Source: Citrus sinensis (Eukaryota > Streptophyta > Magnoliopsida > Sapindales > Rutaceae). From it: DNA of 64,000 bases. The number at the start of each line of letters is the position of its first letter. Position 1 is the stretch's first letter. Below the pieces are notes generated by a model. The model saw only the letters and a list, made by a program, of their open reading frames with translations. It did no database searches and was not told the DNA's origin. A program made the translations under genes and the position numbers. Shown here piece after piece: positions 1 through 11,009 of this stretch. The stretch is from assembly GCF_022201045.2 (NCBI RefSeq), contig NC_068562.1:15189001-15253000 (forward strand), in the 5' to 3' direction.

Positions 1-590
1 TGACCTAGGTTCTTCTTTGTAAAGAATAGATGTACATCATTCTTTGCACAGAATGGACCTAGGTCTTTCTTTTTTTAATCATTCCTTTAGCGTCTTGTCA
101 AAGACTTGCCCTTTAGGCGTTTTACTTAGAAATATTTTCTAAGTGGTTAGGTCATTCTTTGTAGGGAATGAACTTAGGATGTTCTTTAATATTTTCTAAG
201 TAGTTAGGTCATTCTTTGTAAGGAATGAATCTAGGTTGTTCTTTATAAAAAGTGGACCTAGGTCATTCATTGTGAAGAATGGACTTAGGTCATTCTTTTA
301 GGAATTATGCTATAGGTGCTTTCTTGAAAACTCGCACTTTGGGCATTTTACTTAGAAATATCCCCAAGTTCTTAGGTTAATTCCCTACAAAGAATGACAT
401 AGGTCATTCTTTGAAGAATCAAAGCTTTGGTTCTTTATCGAAGACTTGCTCTTTAGGCGTTTTACTTAGAAATATTTTTTAAGTTACTAAGTCATTCTTT
501 AAGGAATGGACCTACTTCAATCTTTGTAAGAATAGACCTAGGCCACTCTTTGTACTTTGAATTCTAAGTACTTAGGCTATTTGATCTAAC
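1..590. repeat. Degenerate tandem repeat array, continues off the left edge
   Basis: Short modules recur throughout. One is built on GGTCATTCTTTGTAAGGAATG, flanked by variants of GACCTAGG. Another reads about GCGTTTTACTTAGAAATATT and appears near 117, 345 and 457, each time after a GACTTGC-like string. Spacing is irregular (about 230 and 110 bp), so it is a decayed higher-order array, not a clean satellite. No coding signal was found. Confidence 0.6.
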
Positions 591-1300
591 GAGCCTTGTG
601 TGGCATGTGATGTGTAATTGATTAACTTGATATTTTGATGCAATTTACTAATTTCAAAACATGGTTAAATAACATATAATATTTTATTTATCATTTATCA
701 TTATATTAAATAGTAATTTAAATTAATATTATTCTAATTCATTCATATATCGTATTTACTTCACAATACAAGACAAGACTCTACTGAATATAATTTAATC
801 CAATTCCTTATTATCAAATCTAAATTAAATTCAATCTGATATACCCAAAAGTTCATAATGGCACTAAATTTTACCATCTCTAAACACTCGTAATTGATAG
901 CAAATAGCGGTAGACGGAGACCCGCCATTATTGCCTCCATAGAGGCTGCATATTGGTAGGTCACTTCCTATAAGTAAAAAAATTACCCTGACTCCACTCT
1001 AGTTTAGTCCAAACACCCATCAGATACATACACCATAAGGACGAAAGTCAAGGGCGGCGAGCTTATTCGAGAAAGTAGATTAACTATGTAATAATTATAT
1101 TTATTAATATAAGGAAAAAGGATAGTACATAACATCTCACTTATTTAAAAAAATAATCATAAAGATCTTAAGTTTTGAATAAGTGACATCAAAACCTCTT
1201 TCTATTATTTTTTATCGTTAATTTGAATGAAAATATTAAATTTACTGTTATATCTTTATGATACACTTACTTTATTTCCATTCGGAATTTTAAATTGAAT
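591..1300. other. AT-rich spacer, no gene seen
   Basis: This stretch has no supported gene. A 67-codon open frame on the minus strand (761-964) has no recognisable domain and lies in low-complexity AT-rich DNA. Confidence 0.5.
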
Positions 1301-1731
1301 AAATAAATAGGGAAATTATCATTTGTATACCCTTAGTTTACTCCATTATCAAAAATACAATACTTTGAGGGTGTATCAATCGTCCACCCTAAGTTGACAA
1401 AATGTATCAGCTGACCACCAAACCGTTAGTTGCTGTTTAAGTATGATGATGTCAGAATGGTAATTTGGCCTTTTCATATGATACAAGTGATAATTTAAGG
1501 GTATACAAGTGATAAAAAAAAATTTAAGGGTATACAAGTGATAATTTTCAAGGGTAAAATCGTCAATTCACTATAATTCTGTTAACTTTCAAACGACAAC
1601 TAACGGTTTGGTGGTCAGCTGATACATTTTGTCAATTAAGGGTGGACGATTGATACACCCTCAAAGTGTTGTAGTATTTTTGATAACAGAGTAAATATAT
1701 GGTATACGAATGATAATTCCCCAAATAAATA
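1301..1731. mobile_element. Mutator-type MITE with long inverted arms (1310-1722)
   Basis: The element runs 1310-1722 (413 bp) between two copies of AAATAAATA (1301-1309 and 1723-1731), a 9-bp target duplication typical of Mutator-type insertion, although this sequence is low in complexity. The ends begin GGGAAATTATCATTTGTATACC-like on both sides in inverted orientation. The inverted arms extend about 140 bp each and share long blocks such as GAGGGTGTATCAATCGTCCA. The centre holds a short direct repeat around AAGGGTATACAAGTGATAA. No coding capacity. Confidence 0.8.
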
Positions 1732-4177
1732 TTTAGAAAATTTGATTCAATACAGTAAAATTGATTTACACAGTAATTTTTGGAGTGTCAAATATTTTAT
1801 ATCAAAATAATTGTGAAGGAAAGTGAAAGTTATGATCTACTTCAACTTTTTTTTTCCTTTAATTTTTTGCCACTGCCACCAGATTCTTAACGTCAAACCT
1901 AACTTACTTTTCACACAAAAATCAATCAAAACATGCAAAATCAGAGGATAATATTGATTAAAAAAATAAAGAAAAAATCTACAAACATTTAAAGCCCTCA
2001 AAATATGTTAAAAATAAATTAAAGAGAAAGTTCATTCTTTCATACCTTTCGTCACTAGGCAAACAACTGTGGATTACTGTTTTTTCAAACTTCAATATTA
2101 CACTGGTCAAGGTAAAATCCTCCTCAGACTGATTTAGTTCGGTAACGGGAGAAAAGATTTAATAAGATGGTGCTTTTATTTATTTATTTTTTATTTTTTT
2201 GTTCAAAGTGTGGAGGAGAAGATGAAGGGTAAAAGAATACGAAAGGTGCGTGTGGTGAATAATTTTTTGGCAAATTAAGTTATGACCTACGACATTGATT
2301 GGATACATTGTGCCAACTCCTGTTAGTATTTTTGAAATTCTAGGTTAACACAAAATAAAAGTATTGGAATACCCTTTTTTTTTTCATCCAAACTAATCAT
2401 AAAAAGTAACGGTATTGAAAGCTTTAGAGTTTCCATGACAACTACCTCAAACTATGGGAGTATAATTGTCTTTTTCCCTTAATCTAAAAAAAATATCTCT
2501 TTTATAAATATCTAAAAACTAATAAATTGACTTTTATGTTCTTTACATTTGTATTTACATGTTAGGTTCATTTTCAACTTTGTTTCTAGGGACTTGGTAG
2601 AATGATTTTTAAGCTGCTTACATTGATTGGACAAATCTTAGGGAGATACTGGGCTAAGAAAACTAACGGAGAGTGTCAAAAATAATTTTGAGAAGTTCAA
2701 AGATGATTTTGGTGTTTGATTGAAAAAAAAATGATCAAAACACCATATCTTACAATAGATTTTGAAAAATAGAAAAGAAGTAACTTTTTATAATTAAATT
2801 TCGAGAACCAATTTTATTGTTTAATGCAATTCCACATATATATCCTCACGCTTATTACATAAACCCAAAGCAATCGTATTCAATCTGAATATAAATAAGA
2901 AAAATTAAGGAGAATCAATTGACTTTTTATGATTTTTTAGATAAGAAAATAAAAGAAATAAACTTAATACCATACAAATACTCTTTTTAAGTTATCAATT
3001 ATTATATATACATAATAAAATAATTATATATATACATAAATGAAAACTAAAATTAGAATAAACTATATATATTTAATCAAAATCTAAAATCTTCGGACGG
3101 TCCAGCTTGAACCCATGTGCTCTGGACTGTGCTTGTTAGTCGATTTTGGATTAAGAGAATTAGAGAATTATACTGTCTTAAAAATAAATTTACAACTTTT
3201 TCACCAGTTTAATTTAAACAATTGTTCAGTGTTGACAGCAGCCACATAATACAGTAACGAAGACTTTATGGAGAAAGGCACGATTCATGAATATGCATGG
3301 CAGTCTAGATTAATAAATTGAAGTTGCATAAAATTTAAGTTGATAACTGACACGAGTATCTTAAGTAAGTGTAAATGGTGGGTCAATGTCAAGTTTTGTA
3401 TTCATTAAGAAGATGATTAGCTTAACAATATAAAATTACTGAATATTGATTAGATAACACAAATCAAATTTCTAAAGGTTGGTTAAGCCTCAGTATCACA
3501 TAAACAGTGAGAAGTTTGACCGGTCGGGTTCATGCGTTAAGTTTTACTTATTACATCATAATGCACCTTTAGATGGCTTGCGTTAGTTAAAAGAGTAAAA
3601 ATGACACTTAAATTCCTTTTAGGATTAGTTTTATTATTTTAGTCTTTCATAGATTTTTAATACCCCATTTTATTCTTGGTGTTCGAACAACAAAGAAAAA
3701 CACACTGTTGAAGGATAATTGTTACGTTTTCATGCACAAGTATTTGTCAGAAAACGTCAGTAAATCAATATTACTTCATTTTATCTGCTAAAAGATCATA
3801 TTTAACCTTCAATAATGTGATTTTCTTTCTTTTTCTTTTTCTTTTTTTATCTTGTTTTAAAATTTTATGGGAGACTAAAATGATGAAAGTAAATACTAAG
3901 AAGGACTAAAATGATCACTTTCCCTTAATTAAATTAACATTGCATCTTTATTACATTTGCATTTGGTCTCACAATAATTTTAACTTTAGCGTAAAATTGT
4001 AAGTATGAATACTAGAATTTATTAAATATTGTTCGAAATGTTTAATGAGCGACACATACTACAATTTTAAACGGCCGATGTTTATAAAATAATCGAAAAA
4101 AGAAAACTCCACGGTGTTGCTGCAAGTCAGCGCCAGCCAATTCTTACTGCAGGTAAAGTATTTTAGTCCTTTTTTTA
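1732..4177. other. AT-rich intergenic DNA, nothing recognised
   Basis: About 2.4 kb with many A/T homopolymer runs and no open frame with a recognisable domain, tRNA or structured repeat on either strand. Confidence 0.5.
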
Positions 4178-4312
4178 AAGAAAAATGCTTTGTGTAGAGA
4201 AACACAAGAGAAAGACGAGATAAATAATGAAGAAAGGGGTAGAGAGAGAGAGCAAAATTCTCTCGTCTTTCTCTCGTGTTTCTCTCTCTCTAGCACTACT
4301 CTTTTTTAAAAT
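4178..4312. repeat. Short hairpin element rich in AGAGA/TCTCT
   Basis: The arm at about 4194-4220 (AGAGAAACACAAGAGAAAGA...) is the inverted complement of 4261-4292 (TCTCGTCTTTCTCTCGTGTT...). The loop is about 40 bp and includes an (AG)n run. The flanks ATGCT and AGCAC are also roughly inverted, which suggests a very small MITE remnant. No clear target duplication. Confidence 0.55.
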
Positions 4313-4439
4313 CAAAATAAAGTACTTTTGTTAGAAAAAATAGAGCAAAATTAAAGTCAAAGATACTTAACATGAATCTATAATTCAAAAAACTCCATGG
4401 ATCTCTAGAGAGATATAAAAGTTCGTCTAATCCTAATAT

Positions 4440-4990
4440 TTTGTGATTAATATCCGTTCAATATTTGTATTTTTAAAAATATATTAAAATAACATGTCGT
4501 TAAACTATTGACACATTTACTGTTACTTTTTGTTCCTTTTACTTTGCTTTTACGTTATTACTCTCTTACAATAATTTTTTTGGACATTAATAAAAATTAA
4601 AAAAAATTATCAATTTAACCCTAAAAACAAAATAAAATAAAAATTTTTGTGGAAGCTCATGTGTGTCGAAAAAAAATTGATATTGTAAAAAAAATTAATT
4701 TATCAAATTTTTTGGACATTAACAAAAAATTAATTTATTAACTCCTCAGCAGAGTGATCTACAAAAATTAATATATGTTCTTTTTGTTTCTATTTTATTT
4801 TTAGATTAAATTAGTAATTTAATTTTTTCTTTTTATTAATATTCAAAAAAAATAAACATTATTGTAAGAGGGTAATATTATAAAGGCAAGCCAAAAGGGA
4901 TAAAAAAAAAATGACGGCAAGAGTGTTAACAATTTAACGGTGGAGATTTTTTGAGATACTTTAAAACGTATAAGGACTAAATGGACACTA
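4440..4990. mobile_element. Foldback/MITE-like inverted repeat
   Basis: Reading 4440-4660 and the complement of 4990-4770 gives the same order of blocks: a GTTAAA(C/T)TATTGACAC-like string, a TTTTTATCCCTTTTGG-like string, then CTCTTACAATAAT, then a (T)n GGACATTAATAAAA-like stretch. The arms are about 220-270 bp and clearly diverged. The outer boundaries and a target duplication could not be fixed. No coding capacity. Confidence 0.55.
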
Positions 4991-5557
4991 ATCCATAATA
5001 TCGGAAGTAATCGAGTTTTTATTATCTAGAAGGAGATGTCTTAATGCAAGAGAGAGGATCATATATCAAACAAAGTAGGGTGGATTTAAGACTTTTTATT
5101 ACTCCAGACTAATTTATAAATTTATGATAAATATGGAGAACACGGACCAGAGTTGTAGCCATCATCAACTTCTTTTTCTAAAGCTTCAAGTTGACTTTGA
5201 TGATTTGACTGCATAGACTTGTAAAGGGGTATTTGGCTGGCAAGTTCTCCATTTATATTGTTTAAAGGGACGACCGTTCCTCAAGCTTTAGGTTTTTTAT
5301 GTGGAGCTTTGATGATCTCTCCACTGCAATCTCTACTCTCTTCTTTAATGCACATCCGGAATGCACCAAACTGAAAGGCATTTACCAGGTCGCCAAGTGT
5401 ATGACCCTCCAAATCCTGGAGCTCCTTCTTTTTCACTAATTTGGTGTATTTATTATCACATGGGACCAGAAAATCTGCTCACTTATATGCATGCTGAGAC
5501 TTTGATTCAGCAAGTAGAGGAGAGGAAATGGGACTCTTATTAGCAGTCATCCCACTT
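4991..5557. other. Left flank of the copia insertion, unassigned
   Basis: This sequence once continued into 10631 onwards and was split by the copia element. A 60-codon plus-strand frame (5361-5543) has no recognisable domain. The segment may be the remainder of an older LTR-type element whose primer-site-like string survives at 10790-10802, but no matching LTR was found here. Confidence 0.4.
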
Positions 5558-5562
5558 GCTCC

Positions 5563-5859
5563 AATTAGAATTTGATCAACTGATTTAGAGTGTTTGTTTA
5601 CAGAGAAAATCTGAGTGAAAATGAGAGAAAATTTAGCTGAGAAAATTCATTTTTATTCAACTTAATAACATAATGGGATTACAAGCTTATATACTGCTTT
5701 CCAGAATCTTCTCAACACATACATTATTTTCACGTGTATTTCATCTTTCAGAAAAGCTGAATAACAAACTTAACAAGCTAACAACTACTTTGCTGACTGG
5801 ACTGCCACATCACCATAACTGACTTAACTAATTCAAACAGTTAACACATATTCTTATCA
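5563..5859 (-). repeat. 3' LTR of the copia element
   Basis: This 297-bp repeat matches 10329-10625 with five substitutions. On the minus strand it begins TGATAAGAATATGTG and ends CAAATTCTAATT, so the 3' end is not the canonical CA. At all five differing sites this copy carries T or A where the other LTR carries C or G. Confidence 0.95.
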
Positions 5860-5872
5860 TCCCCCCTCAAGC
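5860..5872 (-). promoter_or_regulatory. Polypurine tract of the copia element
   Basis: The minus strand reads GCTTGAGGGGGGA immediately before the 3' LTR. This is the expected position and composition for the plus-strand primer of reverse transcription. Confidence 0.85.
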
Positions 5873-6349
5873 TTAAGTTCGGGGGAGAACATTAAGCTTG
5901 GTACGAAGATAAGCAAACTGATCAAAAGAGAGGGGCTTGGTGAGGATGTCTGCAAGTTCTTTTGAACTGGAAACATGACTGACAATGAGTTGTTTCTGTG
6001 CAATATGCTCTCGAATAAAATGAAGATCCAACTCAATGTGCTTTGTACGAGAGTGATACTTTGGATTGCTAGCTAATGCCTCAGCACTCTGATTATCACA
6101 ATACAAAACAGGACTTTGAGTTGGCTGAATTCTCAGTTCTTGAAGCAAATAAGTAAGCCAAAGAATTTCAGAGGTTGCCGAAGCAAGAGCTCGATATTCA
6201 GACTCTGCTGAGGAACGAGAAACAATAGTTTGTTTCTTAGAAGACCAAGAAATAATGTTGTTTCCTAAGAATACACAATACCCTCCAGTAGACTTTTGAT
6301 CATCTGGATCAGTTGCCCAATCAACATCAGAAAATGCTGTTAAAGTCAC
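5873..6349 (-). pseudogene. Copia RNase H domain and C-terminus of pol
   Basis: The 158-residue open segment contains the standard copia RNase H signatures: FSDVDWATDPDDQKSTGGYC near the start, SSAESEYRALA and ILWLTYLLQEL in the middle, then LYCDNQSA and KHIELDLHFIRE, ending with a typical ELADILTKPL motif. The catalytic acidic residues (D of SDVDWA, E of ESEYR, D of CDNQ) are present. It is in a different frame from the RT segment upstream, so a frameshift lies between about 6350 and 6570. Confidence 0.9.
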
Positions 6350-6572
6350 AGAGCCTTAATTGAAGAATTGAATCCCAAAGTGTGAAGTAGCTTGTAGATA
6401 TCGAAGAACTCTTTTACAAGCTTGCCAGTGTGCAATGGTTGGATGAGCTAGGAACTAACTGAGTTTATTTACAGGATAAGCTATGTCAAGTCTTGTTAGC
6501 AACACATATTGAAGAAAGCCCACAATACTTCTGTACAATGAGGGATTATCAAAAGCTGCACCACTGTCCTTT

Positions 6573-8237
6573 TTAAGCTTTATCACCTAGACTTATCGGA
6601 GTGTTAAAACCTTTGTTGTCAAGCATATTTGCTTTTCTAAGGATATCACCAATGTATTTGGTCTGAGATAAATGCAGTCCATGAACAGAGGGTGTCACTT
6701 CAATACCAAGAAAGTAGTTAAACTCTCCCAGATCTTTGAATGCAAATTCTGAATGAAGATATTGAATGACAGCCGCAATATGTTGAGAATTAGAACCAGT
6801 AACTAAAATGTCATCAACATATATAAGAATGAGCACAATATCATGGCCAATATGTTAAATAAACATAGATGTATCAGATTTTGAAGATTGAAACCCTTTA
6901 TTAAGTAAAGAACCTTTCAACGTCTCATACCAAGCTCTAGGAGCTTGTTTGAGACCATATAAGGCTTTGTTTAATTTGCAAACATAAGATGGATGTGCAG
7001 AGTCTATAAAACCTTATGGCTGATGCATGAACACATCTTCTTCAAGCATACCATTTAGAAACGCATTATTAACATCCAACTGTCTAATCTGCCAATGATG
7101 CATCACTACTAGACTTAGTACAACTCTGACTATGCAAGGTTTCACAACTGGGCTGAAGGTCTCAAAGAAATCCACCCCTTGAGTTTGATGGTAACCCTTG
7201 GCAACCAACCTAGCTTTGTACTTGGAAATGCTGCCATCAGGGTTATACTTCACCCTATATACCCACTTATTGCCAACTATTTTAGCAGCACTCTCAGAGG
7301 GTACTAAAGTCCAGGTTTGGTTTCTTTGCAGAGCATCAAATTCCTCATTCACAGCATGAAACCACTTGGGATCATGCAAGGCACTTTTTACACTGGTTGG
7401 CTCAAGATTTTCAGTAGCTGCTAGATATGATTTGGGTTTGAAAATACCAGCTTTAGCTCTAGTAATCATTGGGTGAGATGGTAATGAAGATGAATGAGTT
7501 GGTTCAGCTGAAGGATGAGAAGAAAAAGAAGAAGAAGTCTGTGCTGAACTAGAACTTGATGGGGGAGACATTGCTGGATGAAAATTAGGAGATGATGACT
7601 CTACATTGCTACTGTCAACCTGAGCAGAACTTTGAAGAAAAGAGAATTGTACTGGTGAAGATAAGACATCAATATTGGAGACTTTTGAGGTAGAGTGTTT
7701 GAGAAACAATTCTTTGTAAGGAAAATCAGTTTCATTGAAGACAACATGTCGAGCAAAAAACACTTTACCAGAGGAATTTAAACACTTATAACCCTTATGA
7801 AGTGGATTGTAACCAATGAAAATGCATTTTTGAGTATGAAAGTCAAGTTTATACTGGTTATAAGGTCTGAGGAATGGAAAACATGAGCAACCAAAAACTT
7901 TGGGAAACTGATAGTCAGGTAGTTGATTGTGTAATTTCTGAAATGGAGATAGATTGTTTAGAACTGATGTGGGCATCATGTTGATGAGGAAAGAGGCAGA
8001 ATGAAAGGCTTCCCACCAAAAAGAAAGAGGTAACTGTGATTGGGCTAGAAGTGTTAAACCTGTTTCAATAATGTGCCTGTGTTTCCTCTCAACAACACCA
8101 TTTTGATAGTGTGTGTATGGACAACTATACCTAAAACATATACCCTCTTGCTGAAGAAAGATTTTAAAGGCTATAAACTCACCCCCCCATATCTGACTAC
8201 AGTGTTTTGATAGACAAAAAAAATTATTTTTCAACAA
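6573..8237 (-). pseudogene. Copia integrase core and reverse transcriptase, broken
   Basis: The minus-strand frame from 8237 to 7014 (407 residues) covers the integrase core end (GGEF, then VVERKHRHIIETG with the catalytic Glu), the copia linker, and the RT start (WTLVPSE, KWVYRVKYNPDG, KARLVAKGYHQTQGVDF, LDVNNAFLNG). A stop at 7014-7016 interrupts the motif following MHQP. RT resumes to the catalytic YVDD box at about 6810-6821 and the LGEFNYFLGIE motif, with another stop just above 6837. The second integrase Asp is not in frame because of a one-base disruption around 8185-8200. Confidence 0.9.
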
Positions 8238-9500
8238 GAAGTTTGAAGTGTTTGAAGGTTTTTAAGGCTTCTGACTTTGCTGTGAGAGGAAAAATCCAAG
8301 AATATCGTGTGAAATCATCCACAAAGGAGATATAATATCTGTATCCATGCATTGAATATTCAGGAGTTGGTCCCCATAAATCTGTATATAGAAGCTCAAG
8401 TGGTGCTTTTGTTTTAATGGTAGTAATAGAAAAATGAAGTTGTTGCATTTTGCCATATTGACAAGCATCACAGAAATTAATGAATTGGTTTGAAAAACAA
8501 TGTGTGGGAAGGCTTTTAATAATTGTTTGCAAAGCATGTTTATTGGGATGACCATATCTATTATGTAACAACTGAACTGATATCTTTCCAGTTCTAGAAG
8601 AATTTCCAGAAACAGAACATGCAAAAGTTTCAGGAGTATTTACATTGTTCAACTTTGACACATGATTATTTGACTCTGGTAGAGAGCTTACAACTTTATT
8701 ATCAAAACAAAATGACAACATGGAACTTGGTTTAAAAAGATTTGAATTGCAATCTGCAGAGTGAGGAGAGAAAACATCAAGTGACAGTAGCTTGTAAAGA
8801 CCACCTTCAACAATCCCATGTGCCAGCAAAGTTCCCTCATTCTTGTCCTTAATAAAGCACATGGTGGAACAAAATTCAATGATTATGTTATTATCCAAAA
8901 GAAGTTTAGATATACTGATGAGGTTTTTGGTTATTTTAGGAACACACAAAGTATTGGTTAAGGATAAACATGTACCAAAAGAAGTAGAAAGATAAGTGCA
9001 GCCAATATGTGTGATATTGAGACCTTGACCATTTCCAACAAACAACAGTTGAGTGCCATTATAAGGATTACCTTCAACCAGATTTTGCACATTGTTGGTG
9101 AGGTGATGAATGGCTCCACTGTCCAGATACCACCCCTGATCAGCAGCTCCTTCTGAGGTAGCCATATAAGTTGTTCTTGGCCCTTGATTCTGCATTGGAG
9201 AATTTGGAAAAAAATTTCTATTAAATCTGTTTCTACAATCAGCAGCTGAATGGTATGGTTTAAAACATATTTGGCAGGTAATGTTCCCCCTGCCACCTCC
9301 TCTATCAAAACCACTAGAGGATCCTGGATTTCCACTATTAAAACCACCATTTCCAATAAATCCACCAGTATTTCCATTAAAACCACCAGAGTTTGAACCT
9401 CTTTCTTGATTTCTAAACCAGCCTCTCCCATAATTTTGATCTATAAAACCACCTCTGCCAGATCCATAACCTCATTTGTTGTTGAAATTACCATTTCCAT
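8224..9500 (-). pseudogene. Copia zinc knuckle, protease and GAG-pre-integrase region
   Basis: The glycine/asparagine-rich tail of gag and a CX2CX4HX4C zinc knuckle (CQICFKPYHSAADC, near 9240-9280) lead into the protease active site WYLDSGAIHHLTN. They are followed by the HHCC integrase zinc-binding segment (HNRYGHPNKHAL ... CDACQYGK) and the first catalytic Asp (LLYTDLWGP). The open frame from 9195 to 8224 is 323 residues. It overlaps the next segment in another frame at about 8224-8237, where a T-rich run marks a frameshift. A stop at about 9474 separates it from gag. Confidence 0.85.
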
Positions 9501-10297
9501 TTTTATTTACAAATTTCCATTCCAATTGCCCTGGTTATTAGTATTCCAATTAGCATTGTTTCCTGACTTCTTATGATTATTACCAGTCTGAGCCACATTA
9601 GCACTAAAATTCAACTTAGTTTCCTTAGCTACACCAGAATGATCACTCTCAAGCCTAGCTTCATGAGATAGCAGCATAGAATAAGCCTCATTGATGCTCA
9701 TTTTAAGAGCATTTGCCTTAATATAAACCACAACAGGATAGTACGATTGTCCTAGACTTGAGATCAAATGTGTAATGAAGTCAAGTGAACTAACTGGACT
9801 TCCAGCCATTGCCAATTCATCAATTACTGACCTCTCAGTTTATAAAAATATTCAGTAATTGACATGGATCCTTTCTTAAGGTTATTTAACAACATCTTTA
9901 AATGCACTTTCTTAGCTGTTAGTTCAAATCCAAATTGTTCCTCTAGACTTATCCAAAGTTCTCAAGAGGTTTTAGAATTTACCACAATGCTTAAGATCTC
10001 CACACTGATTGAAGATAGGAGCCAGCTCAAGATCATCTGATCTTGCCTTTTCCAAGTAGTGTAAGCAGGATTTTCTGAGATAACTGCCGCAGCGGTGCTT
10101 GTTGATTCACCAGCCAGCAGCTGGTTTGGACAAGTACGCGATCCATCAAGAAAGCCTTCCAGATCATTTGCTCGAATGGCTAAAAGGATCTGAGATTTTC
10201 ATATAGTATAATTCTATCTGTCAAGCTTGATTGGTGTGGTGAAAGTAAATGTTGAGATTGCGGAAGAAACATTTGTACTAAGACTTGAAGAAGCCAT
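9501..10297 (-). pseudogene. Copia gag (UBN2-type), several stops
   Basis: The likely start ATG is at 10295-10297, just inside the primer site. The frame reads MASSSLSTNVSSA..., then a typical copia gag with RANDLEGFLDG, DQMILSWLLSSI and ELWISLEEQFG motifs. Stops occur at 10214-10216, 10199-10201 and 9962-9964, each where relatives carry Trp (before NYTI, before KSQI and before ELW). This fits TGG changed to TAG or TGA. The C-terminal part is open from 9815 to 9507 in another frame. As read, it cannot form capsid. Confidence 0.85.
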
Positions 10298-10315
10298 GGT
10301 CAAGAAGTGATTCAA

Positions 10316-10328
10316 GGTTCTGATACCA
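10316..10328 (-). promoter_or_regulatory. Primer binding site of the copia element (tRNA-iMet type)
   Basis: The minus strand reads TGGTATCAGAACC directly after the 5' LTR. This matches the usual plant copia site TGGTATCAGAGC complementary to initiator tRNA-Met, with small differences at its inner end. Confidence 0.9.
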
Positions 10329-10625
10329 AATTAGAATTTGATCAACTGATTTAGAGTGTTTGTTTACAGAGAAAATCTGAGTGAAAATGAGAGAAAATTT
10401 AGCTGAGAAAATTCATTTTTATTCAACTCAATAACATAATGGGATTACAAGCTTATATACTGCTTTCCAGAATCTTCTCAACACATACATTATTTTCACG
10501 TGTATTTCATCTTTCAGAGAAGCTGAATAACAAACTTAACAAGCTAACAACTACTTTGCTGACTGGACTGCCACGTCGCCATAACTGACTTAACTAATCC
10601 AAACAGTTAACACATATTCTTATCA
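10329..10625 (-). repeat. 5' LTR of the copia element
   Basis: This 297-bp direct copy of 5563-5859 is followed on the plus strand by the target duplication GCTCC. It keeps two CpG sites (ACGTCGCC near 10573) that the other copy has lost to ACATCACC. Confidence 0.95.
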
Positions 10626-10630
10626 GCTCC

Positions 10631-10990
10631 AATTTTAAGAAGAGAGGAGGAGTGTTTTCAAATGAGAAATATACTGAGAAACTTCGATTTTCTCTGGAGT
10701 GATACCTTCGTTCGAACTTGCAAAAGCACCACCGAAACGAGGTCACTTCTTGTTCATGGCTCCTATACTCTATTCCTCCATGTCTATTACCACTGATACC
10801 AAGTGCAAGCGAGATGACCAGCCTAGTGGCAAAGAATAGATCTTTGCATGAGCATTGATTAGACAAGGCAACCTCAACTCTCTACAGTTGTTTGTTCTTG
10901 ATTTTATAAACCACACTCCAAGAATATGTAATACAAAATGAGATTGGTGAGAAAAAAACTGCTCAAATAATCGAGCAGCAAAAGGGTACC
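10631..10990 (-). mobile_element. Fragment of an older LTR element with primer-site-like string
   Basis: On the minus strand TTGGTATCAGTGG (10802-10790) resembles a tRNA-iMet primer site. The adjoining 10803-10985 has a TATA-like TTTATAAAATC and looks like LTR sequence. The internal side is cut by the copia insertion at 10630. No second LTR was found left of the copia element, so the call rests on the primer-like string alone. Confidence 0.35.
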
Positions 10991-11009
10991 ATTAGCTACT
11001 CAACAAACT

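Larger units (their letters stand above)
5563..10625 (-). mobile_element. Ty1/copia LTR retrotransposon, structurally complete, coding-dead
   Basis: A 5063-bp element lies on the minus strand between 5-bp target duplications GCTCC (5558-5562 and 10626-10630). It has two 297-bp LTRs, a tRNA-iMet-type primer site directly inside the 5' LTR and a purine tract directly inside the 3' LTR. The internal order on the minus strand is gag, protease, integrase, reverse transcriptase, RNase H, which is the copia order. The LTRs differ at five sites (1.7%), so insertion is fairly recent. The coding region nevertheless carries several stops and at least two frame changes, so it cannot encode a working polyprotein by itself. 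Confidence 0.95.

Noticed and set aside
761-964. 67-codon minus-strand open frame
   Set aside because: One segment faintly resembles an RNase H-like AEA..GL motif, but no catalytic pattern follows. It looks like chance in AT-rich DNA.
5361-5543. 60-codon plus-strand frame left of the copia element
   Set aside because: No recognisable motif. It may be an old element fragment but cannot be supported as a gene.
8262-9431. Several open frames of 60-157 codons overlapping the copia gag-pol
   Set aside because: They are alternative-frame readings of copia coding DNA. The true frames carry the protease and integrase motifs.
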